31,154 bases of DNA, taken from the NCBI GenBank assembly GCA_900544405.1, contig UQVA01000022.1, forward strand, positions 1-31,154, written 5' to 3'. The notes beneath the pieces were generated by a model. That model searched no databases and was not told where the DNA came from. It saw only the letters and a program-made list of their open reading frames with translations. This stretch comes from an uncultured Eubacteriales bacterium (lineage in GTDB: Bacteria > Bacillota > Clostridia > Oscillospirales > Oscillospiraceae). Made by a program: the position numbers and the translations under genes. Position 1 is the stretch's first letter. Each line of letters begins with the position of its first letter. Positions 13,405 to 20,311 of this stretch are shown here, piece by piece.

Positions 13405-16197
13405 TCAAATCTCCACATCCAGCTTGGCCACCACACGGGAGCACCGGGGGCACAGGCCGTTAGCGTCAGGAGACGTGGTGTGCATCCAGCAGCGGGGGCA
13501 CTTCTCGCCCCGGGCCTCGGTGACGCCGATGGTCAGACCGGGGAAGTTGGCACCGGTACCGGTCAGAGCGCCCGCCTCCGGGGCCTCCCAATCGCAGGAG
13601 GACACAATGCAGACCTCCGCCAGATTCACGTTCTTGCAGGCGTCCCGCAGGGCGGCATCCGCGGTGGACAGGCTCACATGGGCCTCCAGGGCCTTGCCGA
13701 TGCGCTTCTCGTTCCGGGCCAGCTCCAGCACGCCGTTCACGTCCGCACGAAGCTTCATCACCGTGGCCCATTGGGCCATGGCGTCAGCATCCAGCGCATA
13801 GGCGGCGCAGTCCGTGGGCATCTGGTTCAGCAGGATGTTCCGGGCGTCGTCTCCGGCGGCGTGGGGCATGGCCTGCCAAATTTCGTCGCAGGTAAAGGCC
13901 AGGATGGGAGCAAACAGCTTGGCCAGAGCGTCAACGATGCGATACAGGGCCGTCTGGGCGGAGCGGCGGCGCAGACCGTTCTGCTCCTCGCAGTACAGCC
14001 GGTCCTTGATGATGTCCAGATAGAAGCTGGACAACTCCACCACGCAGAAATCATTGATGGCGTGGGAGACCACATGGAACTCGTAGTTCTCGTAGGCCTT
14101 CCGGCACTGGGCGATCAGGTCGTTGAGCCGGGTCAGCACCCACCGGTCCAGCTCCTCCATGTCCTCCGGAGCCACCAGGTGGTCCGGGTCAAAGCCGTTC
14201 AGGTTGCCCAGGCAGTACCGGGCAGTGTTGCGGAATTTCAGGTAGTTCTGGCTCAGCTGCTTGAAAATTTCCTTGGAGCAGCGCATATCCACATGGTAAT
14301 CCGCAGAGCCGGACCAGAGCCGGACGATGTCGGCGCCGTACTCCTTGATGAGCTCATTGGGGTCCATGCCGTTGCCCAGGGACTTGTGCATGGCACGGCC
14401 CTGGCCATCCACGGTCCAGCCGTGGGTCAGCACCTGCTTGAAGGGAGCGCCGGCGTCCAGTGCGCCCACGCTGGTCAGCAGGCTGGACTGGAACCAGCCA
14501 CGGTACTGGTCAGCGCCTTCCAGGTACACGTCCGCAGGCCACAGTTCGGGGGTACGATGCTTCAAGGAAGCGTAGTGGGTAGAGCCGGAATCGAACCAGC
14601 CGTCCAGGGTGTCGGTCTCCTTCTCGAAGCCTTCGGCCTTGCCGCAGTGGGGGCAGGTGAGGCCCTCGGGGATCAGGTCAGCAGCGTCCTCCTCGAACCA
14701 GATATTGGAACCATGCTCGTCAAAAAGTTTGGAAATGTGTGCGATGGTCTCCGGGGTGCAGACGGGCTTGCCGCAGTGCTTGCAGTAGAACACAGGGATG
14801 GGCAGACCCCAGCGGCGCTGACGGGAAATGCACCAGTCGTTCCGCTCCCGGATCATGCTGACCATCCGGTCGCCGCCCCAGGCGGGCAGCCAGCGGACGT
14901 TCTCAATGGCTTTGATGGCCTGGTCCTTGAAGGACTCCACGGAGCAGAACCACTGGGGGGTCGCCCGGAAGATGATGGGGTTCTTGCAGCGCCAGCAGTG
15001 GGGATAGGAGTGGACGATCTCCTCGGAGGCGAACAGCACGCCTGCATCCTTCATGTCCTGCAGAATCACGGGGTTGGACTCGGTGGTGGTCATACCGGCG
15101 TACTTTCCGGCGTAGTCCGTATGGCGGCCCTGATCGTTCACCGGCACCACCAGGTCCATGCCGTAGCGCATGCAGGTCTGGTAGTCGTCGGCACCAAAGC
15201 CGGGAGCCGTGTGGACACAGCCCGTACCGGAATCCATAGTCACATACTCGGCGTTCACCAGACGGGAGGTCTTGGGCAGGAAGGGATGCTGGGCCAGCAT
15301 ATTTTCAAAGAAAGCGCCGGGATAGCGGGCCAGGACCTCATAATGCTCGAAGCCGCCAATGTGCATGACCTTGTCCATCAGGGCCTCGGCCATGATGTAG
15401 GTCTCGCCGTTCTCGGCCTTTACCAGCACATAGGTGTCTCTCGGATGCAGGCAGATGGCCATGTTGCCGGGGAGGGTCCAGATGGTGGTGGTCCAAATCA
15501 CGAAGAAGGTGTGGCTCAGGTCAAACTGAGAAAGCTTGCCCAGGTCGTCCTTCAGGGGGAACTTCACATACACAGAGGTGCAGGGGTCGTCCTGATACTC
15601 GATCTCCGCTTCGGCCAGGGCCGTCTCGTCCTTGGGACACCAGTACACGGGCTTCAGGCCCTTATAAATGTAGCCCTTCTGATACATGGCCCCGAAGATC
15701 TTCACTTCCTCGGCTTCGAAGTGCTTGTCCATGGTCCGGTAGGGGTGGGCCCAGTCGCCCACCACGCCCAGACGGCGGAAGCCCGCCATCTGGCGCTGGA
15801 TATAGTCCTCGGCAAAGGCCTCGCAGGCGGAGCGGAACTCCGGAACGGGCATGGTCTTGCGGTTGATCTTATTTTTCTTAATGATGGCGGACTCGATAGG
15901 CATACCGTGGTTGTCCCAGCCGGGAACGTAGGGGGTATAGTATCCCATCATGGCGTGGCTGCGGACGATGAAGTCCTTCAAGGTCTTATTCAGGGCGTGG
16001 CCCATGTGGATGTCGCCGTTGGAGAAGGGAGGGCCGTCATGCAGCACGAAGGGGGGCAGGTCCTTGTTCTTTTCCAGCATCAGGTCGTAAAGGCCCTGAT
16101 CGTTCCAGCGCTGGAGCATCCCCGGCTCCCGGTTGGGAAGGCCCGCCTTCATGGGGAAGTCGGTTTTCGGGGTGATGATGGTGTTTTTGTAATCCAT
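13405..16197 (-). CDS. ileS: Isoleucyl-tRNA synthetase, 930 aa
   Basis: This class I synthetase charges tRNA-Ile with isoleucine and edits misactivated valine. The HIGH motif is HMGH at 64-67. The KMSKS loop reads AMHKSLGN, with the catalytic lysine at 605. The C terminus carries a Zn-binding CxxC...CxxC pair (Cys900, 903, 916, 919), as in bacterial-type IleRS. Length is normal. An upstream in-frame ATG would add 46 residues, but that stretch is the T-box terminator and antiterminator. The ATG at 16197 has GGAGG with a 7-nt spacer, and the protein then starts with the family-like MDYKNTIITPKTDFPMK. Regulation is by the T-box leader directly upstream. Confidence 0.98.
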   Translation of the reverse strand: MDYKNTIITPKTDFPMKAGLPNREPGMLQRWNDQGLYDLMLEKNKDLPPFVLHDGPPFSNGDIHMGHALNKTLKDFIVRSHAMMGYYTPYVPGWDNHGMPIESAIIKKNKINRKTMPVPEFRSACEAFAEDYIQRQMAGFRRLGVVGDWAHPYRTMDKHFEAEEVKIFGAMYQKGYIYKGLKPVYWCPKDETALAEAEIEYQDDPCTSVYVKFPLKDDLGKLSQFDLSHTFFVIWTTTIWTLPGNMAICLHPRDTYVLVKAENGETYIMAEALMDKVMHIGGFEHYEVLARYPGAFFENMLAQHPFLPKTSRLVNAEYVTMDSGTGCVHTAPGFGADDYQTCMRYGMDLVVPVNDQGRHTDYAGKYAGMTTTESNPVILQDMKDAGVLFASEEIVHSYPHCWRCKNPIIFRATPQWFCSVESFKDQAIKAIENVRWLPAWGGDRMVSMIRERNDWCISRQRRWGLPIPVFYCKHCGKPVCTPETIAHISKLFDEHGSNIWFEEDAADLIPEGLTCPHCGKAEGFEKETDTLDGWFDSGSTHYASLKHRTPELWPADVYLEGADQYRGWFQSSLLTSVGALDAGAPFKQVLTHGWTVDGQGRAMHKSLGNGMDPNELIKEYGADIVRLWSGSADYHVDMRCSKEIFKQLSQNYLKFRNTARYCLGNLNGFDPDHLVAPEDMEELDRWVLTRLNDLIAQCRKAYENYEFHVVSHAINDFCVVELSSFYLDIIKDRLYCEEQNGLRRRSAQTALYRIVDALAKLFAPILAFTCDEIWQAMPHAAGDDARNILLNQMPTDCAAYALDADAMAQWATVMKLRADVNGVLELARNEKRIGKALEAHVSLSTADAALRDACKNVNLAEVCIVSSCDWEAPEAGALTGTGANFPGLTIGVTEARGEKCPRCWMHTTSPDANGLCPRCSRVVAKLDVEI

Positions 16198-16243
16198 TGG
16201 AATACCTCCGTTTAAAAAATCAGATAAAGCCCCCAGAAGGGGC

Positions 16244-16490
16244 ACAAAAAAATGCCTTTGCCTCCTGAAAATCAAGAGACAAAGGCAAAATACCTCTGCG
16301 GTACCACTCTCGTTCCGGCAAATACCGGCACTCATAGGCGCTGTATCGGGCGCTGACCGGCGGAGCCTACTTGGGTCTTCCCGTTGGGTCCGCTGCTCCG
16401 AGGGGATATGTCCGTCACTTGCCCGCTGCCTTGCACCAAACCGGCAGCTCTCTGGGGGCAGGGGAGACGCACACTTGTCCTCATCCTGGC
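16244..16490 (-). promoter_or_regulatory. Isoleucine T-box leader of ileS
   Basis: On the minus strand, the conserved T-box GTGGTACCGC (16307-16298) offers UGGU for the uncharged tRNA ACCA end. It is followed by a terminator hairpin (16253-16260 with 16280-16287) and a run of T. Upstream, a Stem I-like region contains AGGATGAGGACAAGTG and a GGTTTGGTG-type distal loop. A plausible specifier codon ATC (Ile) lies at 16407-16405. Uncharged tRNA-Ile would stabilise the antiterminator and switch ileS on. This leader accounts for the gene-free gap 16198-16502. No clear promoter was found between divIVA and the T-box. Confidence 0.92.
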
Positions 16491-16502
16491 AGAAAAGAAA
16501 AT

Positions 16503-17156
16503 TTAGTTGTGGGTAGGATCGTAATTCCGACCGAACTGCAAATTCGTGAATTTGCTGGTAGTGTCGGAGGTGGGATGTCTGGGAGCGACCTTTGGAGCGG
16601 AATCCTCCGTGGTGCCCACCAGGGCTTCCAGGTTCTGGGAAATTTCGTCCGCCACGGCGTCGGCATTGCTGACGGTCTCGCCGGACTTTGCAGGGTTCAG
16701 GGGCTTGTTGGCAGCCTTGATGCGCTCCAAGGCCTGGAGGCAGGTGCGAATCTGGCCGGAAATATCGTCAATTTTCGCATAGGCAGTCCGGCGGGCTTCC
16801 TCCACACGGGCATCCTCGGCAGCAATCAGGCTGTCGGCGTTCTTGGCGCTTTCGGAGGCGGCAGCGTTGGCGTCGGAGAGCATCTGCTTGCACTTGGCCT
16901 CGGCTTCCTTCACCATCAGGTCGCAGGTCTTCTGGGCGTTGACGATGGCGTCCTTCATGCTGGCCTCGTTCTTGCGGTACTCCTCCAGCTTGGCAACCAG
17001 CACCCGCATCTTGCTTTTCAGCAGAGCGTTTTCCTTATAAAGGGTCACATAGTCTTCCGTCAGAGGCTCCAGGAACTCGTCCACGGCCTGCATATCATAG
17101 CCGCCGAAGGTCGCACGGTTGAAGGAGATCTGATCGATTTGCTGCGGTGTAAACAT
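16503..17156 (-). CDS. divIVA: DivIVA-family cell division/polarity protein, 217 aa
   Basis: DivIVA proteins bind curved membrane at septum and poles and recruit division or wall-synthesis partners. The N terminus has the typical motif (MFTPQQIDQISFNRATFGGY, then DEFLEPLTEDY), followed by a long coiled coil to about residue 140 and a polar Ala/Ser/Pro-rich tail. An ATG two codons earlier (17162) is only 1 nt from AGGA, whereas the ATG at 17156 has AAAGGA (17164-17169) with a 7-nt spacer, so the shorter start is chosen. It follows sepF by 31 bp. The ylmG and ylmH genes often found between sepF and divIVA are absent. Confidence 0.93.
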   Translation of the reverse strand: MFTPQQIDQISFNRATFGGYDMQAVDEFLEPLTEDYVTLYKENALLKSKMRVLVAKLEEYRKNEASMKDAIVNAQKTCDLMVKEAEAKCKQMLSDANAAASESAKNADSLIAAEDARVEEARRTAYAKIDDISGQIRTCLQALERIKAANKPLNPAKSGETVSNADAVADEISQNLEALVGTTEDSAPKVAPRHPTSDTTSKFTNLQFGRNYDPTHN

Positions 17157-17187
17157 AGGCATTTCCTTTCTATGGGATCAGAGGGGC

Positions 17188-17730
17188 TTAGACGTAGTTT
17201 TCGACCTCGCTCTGCAGGTTCTCCAGGTCGCCCACGATGTTCATGCCGCTGGGGCAGAACAGGTAAGAGGCGTTGGCGATCTTCTTCACGTCGCCTTCCA
17301 GAGCGTAAATGCAGCCGGTGAGGAAATCCACCACCCGGCGGGTCAGGGCCTTGTCCACGTTCTCCATGTTCAGGATGACAGCCTTGTGCCGCTTCAGATC
17401 GTCGGCAGCCTTGGTGGCATCGTTGAAGCTCTTGGCCCGGAACAGGACCACTTCCTGCTTGGCGCCGGAAGAACTGCTGACTACCTGGCCCACAAAGCCG
17501 GTGGACGGAGCGGTGGACACGCTGCTGACGCTGGGCGCGGAGAAGCCGGTGTCGGCGCTGTCATCGGTATCGAAAGAGGAGGCACGGTAGGAAGAAGTAT
17601 GGCGGCGCTCCCGGGGAGCGGGGGCGGGGGTCTCTTCCTCGTAGCCGTCTACGTCCTCGTCTTCATAATCATCATATTCCTCGTCGGAATAGGGCTGGGT
17701 GAACTTCTTAACGGAATCCCAAAAACTCAT
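17188..17730 (-). CDS. sepF: Cell division protein SepF, 180 aa
   Basis: SepF bundles FtsZ filaments and anchors them to the membrane at the division site. The N terminus MSFWDSVKKF fits the amphipathic membrane-binding helix. A long acidic, Ser/Pro-rich linker (about 15-90) follows. The SepF core (about 91-180) carries KAVILNMENVD and RRVVDFLTGCIYALEGD, both highly characteristic. Length is normal, with a long linker. AGGAGG lies 11 nt upstream of the ATG, a somewhat wide spacing. The gene sits between yggS and divIVA as in many Gram-positive division clusters. Confidence 0.96.
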   Translation of the reverse strand: MSFWDSVKKFTQPYSDEEYDDYEDEDVDGYEEETPAPAPRERRHTSSYRASSFDTDDSADTGFSAPSVSSVSTAPSTGFVGQVVSSSSGAKQEVVLFRAKSFNDATKAADDLKRHKAVILNMENVDKALTRRVVDFLTGCIYALEGDVKKIANASYLFCPSGMNIVGDLENLQSEVENYV

Positions 17731-17759
17731 AATATCTGTTTCCTCCTAGTATGTTCGCA

Positions 17760-18470
17760 TCAATCCTGATGAGACTTGGTGTAATCCCGGGGGCCGAAAA
17801 TGGCGGTGCCCAAGCGGATCATTGTGGAGCCGCAGCGGATGGCGGTCTCAAAATCCCCGGACATACCCATGGATAGTATATCGACTGATACATTATCGTA
17901 TTTTTTCCGCCGAATGTCAACAGAAAGAGCCGAAATTTCTGAAAAAAATTCTTGAGATTCTGCCACTTCCTGGCAAATCGGGGGAACCGTCATCAGACCA
18001 CGGACAAAAATATGCGAAAAGCTTGCCATTTTCTCTACCGCCGGCAGAATTTCCTCTTTGGCAAAGCCGCTCTTGCTGGCCTCGCCGCCGATGTTCACCT
18101 CCAGCAGGACCTCCTGGGTAAGGCCCTGGCGCTCCGCTTCCCGGTCGATGGCTCCCAGAAGACGGAGCGAATCCACGCTCTGGATAAGGTCCACCTTTCC
18201 CACCACCTGTTTTACCTTATTGGTCTGCAAGTGGCCGATGAAGTGGACCGGCTTCCCGGCGTAGGCGTTTTCGGCCAGCTTGGCCGTCAATTCCTGGACC
18301 CGGTTCTCCCCGCAGCAGTCTACCCCGGCGGCGATGGCCTGCCGGACGGCAGAAGCATCGTTCATTTTTGTGGCGGCGCAGAGGAGGATGTCTTTGGGGT
18401 CCCGGCCGCAGGAAAAAGCAGCATCGTTGATTCGCTGCCGGATGGCGGCAACATTTTCCGCAATGGACAT
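17760..18470 (-). CDS. yggS: PLP-binding homeostasis protein YggS/YlmE, 236 aa
   Basis: This cytoplasmic alanine-racemase-fold protein binds pyridoxal phosphate without known catalysis and affects vitamin B6 and amino-acid homeostasis. The cofactor lysine is Lys35 in AATKMN. GENRVQE (about 54-60), HFIGHLQTNK, LLEVNIGGEASKSGF and the C-terminal SMGMSGDFETAI and RLGTAIFG blocks are typical. Length is standard. The AAGG site is 8 nt from the ATG. It is the first gene of yggS-sepF-divIVA, but only 35 bp separate it from the hfq terminator and no promoter is visible there. Expression may depend on readthrough or a promoter inside hfq. Some internal codon use is more AT-rich than in neighbours. Confidence 0.96.
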   Translation of the reverse strand: MSIAENVAAIRQRINDAAFSCGRDPKDILLCAATKMNDASAVRQAIAAGVDCCGENRVQELTAKLAENAYAGKPVHFIGHLQTNKVKQVVGKVDLIQSVDSLRLLGAIDREAERQGLTQEVLLEVNIGGEASKSGFAKEEILPAVEKMASFSHIFVRGLMTVPPICQEVAESQEFFSEISALSVDIRRKKYDNVSVDILSMGMSGDFETAIRCGSTMIRLGTAIFGPRDYTKSHQD

Positions 18471-18505
18471 AATAGGAACCTTCTTTCTATTTCGTGGGGA
18501 CCGGG

Positions 18506-18539
18506 AAAAAGCCCCCGGCAGAGAGGCCGGAGGCTTTTT
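18506..18539 (-). terminator. Terminator after hfq
   Basis: A 14-bp A-GC-T stem (18506-18519 with 18526-18539) and a 6-nt loop. The one plus-strand mismatch becomes G-U on the minus strand, and the hairpin ends in a TTTTT tract. It begins two bases after the hfq stop. Confidence 0.85.
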
Positions 18540-18541
18540 CC

Positions 18542-18775
18542 TCAGATCCCTGTGGATGCGGCCTTCAAGGGCCGGATGGGGACCAGTGTGGATATGGCGT
18601 GCTTGTAGATCATCTGCTGCTTGCCGTCTGTGACCAGCAGCACCACGAAGCTGTCAAATCCGGTGATGATGCCCCGGAGCTGAAAGCCGTTCATCAGGAA
18701 GAGCGTCACGGGGACCTTGTCCCGGCGGACCTCCTTGAGAATGGCGTCCTGTAAATTGATGGCTTGTTCCGGCAT
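18542..18775 (-). CDS. hfq: RNA chaperone Hfq, 77 aa
   Basis: Hfq is a hexameric Sm-like protein that binds small RNAs and mRNAs. The N-terminal helix contains NLQDAILK with the conserved Gln9. The Sm1 region reads NGFQLRGIITGFDSF (29-43), and Sm2 carries YKHAIST (57-63), as in Gram-positive Hfq. The C-terminal tail is short (about 10 residues), unlike the long tail of Escherichia coli. A GAAGGA site is 9 nt from the ATG. It is the last gene of the miaB-mutS-mutL-miaA operon, 47 bp after miaA, with its own terminator. Confidence 0.97.
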   Translation of the reverse strand: MPEQAINLQDAILKEVRRDKVPVTLFLMNGFQLRGIITGFDSFVVLLVTDGKQQMIYKHAISTLVPIRPLKAASTGI

Positions 18776-18804
18776 AATATGTATTCCTTCTTTCTTTTAG
18801 GATG

Positions 18805-18834
18805 TATATAGCATACCAGAAATCACTTGTCGAA
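18805..18834 (-). promoter_or_regulatory. Possible internal promoter of hfq
   Basis: On the minus strand, TTCGAC (18829-18834), an 18-bp spacer and TATATA (18805-18810) overlap the end of miaA. The -35 is poor, so this is tentative. Confidence 0.3.
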
Positions 18835-19758
18835 TTCCGTCGCAAGCTGGAAAGCCGTCGCAAGAATTTCGGCGCTTCCGGAATGTTCGCCCCGTCGGAG
18901 CCAGTGCATAGCCGGATTCCGCCGGAACCAGGTCAGCTGCCGCTTGGCGTAGCGCCGGGAGGACTGCTGCACCTGGGCAATGGCCTGAGAAAGCTCCGAC
19001 CGGCCATCCAGCACGTCCAGAAACTCTTTATAGCCGATGGCCTGCATGGCCGTGGCGCTTTCCGGGACCCCGGAAGTCAGGAGCCCCCGGATTTCCTCCA
19101 GAAGTCCCTGTTCGACCATTTTTTCCACCCTGCGGTCGATGCGGTCATAGAGGTCCTGGCGGTTTTCGTCGCACAGACCCAGCCAGAGGGCCTGAAATTT
19201 CGGCGGCACCTGCTGCGTTCTTCGGTTGTGGGCGGTTATGGTCTCGCCGGTCTCCAGGTAGATTTCCAGCGCCCGGAGAATCCGCTTCCGGTCCCCGGGG
19301 TGGAGCCGTGCGGCGGTCTCCGGGTCGATTTCCTGAAGCCAGGAAAGCATCGGCTCGATGCCCTCCCGGTCCGCCCGCTGTTCCAGTTCCTCCCGGCGGC
19401 CCGTGGACGGGGCAGGGGCGAAGGCATTGCCCCGGATGAGAGCATCCATATAAAGCCCCGTGCCGCCCGCCACGATGGCGGGGATGCTATGGCTCATCAG
19501 ATCTTCCAGAATGGGCGTAGCCATGGCGCAGTACCGGCTCACGGAGAAATCCTCCCCCGGCTCCGCCACGTCCAGCATATGGTGGGGGATGCCCTGCATT
19601 TCCGCCGGGGTGGGCTTGGCGGTGCCGATGTCCATGCGACGGTAGACCTGCATGGAGTCGCAGGAAATGACCTGGCCCCCCAGGGCCTTCGCCAATTCCA
19701 CCGCCAATGCGGTCTTGCCGGAAGCGGTGGGACCGGCGATGCAGATGATCTTAGCCAT
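18823..19758 (-). CDS. miaA: tRNA dimethylallyltransferase MiaA, 311 aa
   Basis: MiaA transfers dimethylallyl from DMAPP to N6 of A37 in tRNAs that read UNN codons, making i6A37, the substrate of MiaB encoded upstream. It has the P-loop GPTASGKT (9-16), DSMQVYR (34-40), GGTGLY and the C-terminal RRYAKRQLTWFR block. Length is normal. A GTG at 19767 is in frame but only 1 nt from AAGGAG, while the ATG at 19758 has a 10-nt spacing and is preferred. The ATG overlaps the last 8 bases of the upstream gene, which suggests translational coupling. hfq follows, the same adjacency as in Escherichia coli. Confidence 0.97.
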   Translation of the reverse strand: MAKIICIAGPTASGKTALAVELAKALGGQVISCDSMQVYRRMDIGTAKPTPAEMQGIPHHMLDVAEPGEDFSVSRYCAMATPILEDLMSHSIPAIVAGGTGLYMDALIRGNAFAPAPSTGRREELEQRADREGIEPMLSWLQEIDPETAARLHPGDRKRILRALEIYLETGETITAHNRRTQQVPPKFQALWLGLCDENRQDLYDRIDRRVEKMVEQGLLEEIRGLLTSGVPESATAMQAIGYKEFLDVLDGRSELSQAIAQVQQSSRRYAKRQLTWFRRNPAMHWLRRGEHSGSAEILATAFQLATEFDK

Positions 19759-20311
19759 GGCGGCCACGCTCCTTTTCCAGTACCCGCAGAAATCTGGGGC
19801 GATTGTAGCGCTGCATGACCACGAACACGCTGTCCACCAGGGCGGCCAGCAGGGAAGTGGTCCAGAATACCCCGGCAGCGCCGAAGGCGGGGACAGTCAG
19901 CAAGGGCGCAAAGCTGAGCAGGATAATTACTTCATGGCCCAGTTCCGCAATGCACCCGGCCTGGGTCACGGCTTCCAAAGAATTGCCGCTGACGGCAAAC
20001 TCCTCCGGCCGGTAGGTGGGCATTTTGTCCTTCCAACGGCGGACCCGCAGGAAGCGATAGAAGCCCGCTTCCCAGTTCCGTGGCCGGAACCAAGGCTTTT
20101 CCCATAAGGGCCGGTTCCGGAAAATCACCCTCGTGGCCCCGCCAACAAGCAGGCGGATGAGGAAATGATAGCCGGTGGTCCCGAAGGAAATGGCGGCGGT
20201 CAGCATCCAGGCCGCTTGCGTTTGCCCGTAGGCAGCGGCCAGCACCGCCGTCATGGCCACAAGCGCGGCGGTCATTGCCGGAATCACCCGGCGCATCGTG
20301 TCGTTTCTCAT
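19751..20311 (-). CDS. Small membrane protein, CrtO-type acyltransferase-like, 186 aa
   Basis: The protein has about four hydrophobic segments (about 8-28, 33-57, 122-143, 145-166). Between them is a polar loop with FRPRNWEAGFYRFLRV and RRWKDKMP (91-98), and near the end a QRYNRPRF motif (167-174). These blocks recall the family named after staphylococcal glycosyl-diaponeurosporenoate acyltransferase CrtO. No carotenoid genes are nearby, so another acyl acceptor, or an unrelated function, is likely. The start ATG overlaps the mutL stop as ATGA, and the stop overlaps the miaA start, so it is tightly embedded in the operon. No independent SD is obvious. The family link is from memory of motifs. 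Confidence 0.7.
   Translation of the reverse strand: MRNDTMRRVIPAMTAALVAMTAVLAAAYGQTQAAWMLTAAISFGTTGYHFLIRLLVGGATRVIFRNRPLWEKPWFRPRNWEAGFYRFLRVRRWKDKMPTYRPEEFAVSGNSLEAVTQAGCIAELGHEVIILLSFAPLLTVPAFGAAGVFWTTSLLAALVDSVFVVMQRYNRPRFLRVLEKERGRHG

Noticed and set aside
13480..16215. Antisense open frame of 911 codons across ileS
   Set aside because: Shadow of the real ileS frame; the composition is biased (Val, Gly, His) and ileS has all catalytic motifs.
16198..16335. 46-residue N-terminal extension of IleRS
   Set aside because: It overlaps the T-box antiterminator and terminator; the SD and family start support 16197.
17157..17162. Upstream ATG of divIVA at 17162
   Set aside because: It lies 1 nt from the SD; the ATG at 17156 has a normal spacing.
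19759..19767. GTG start of miaA at 19767
   Set aside because: Only 1 nt from AAGGAG; the ATG at 19758 fits better and the MAKIICIAGPTASGKT start is typical.
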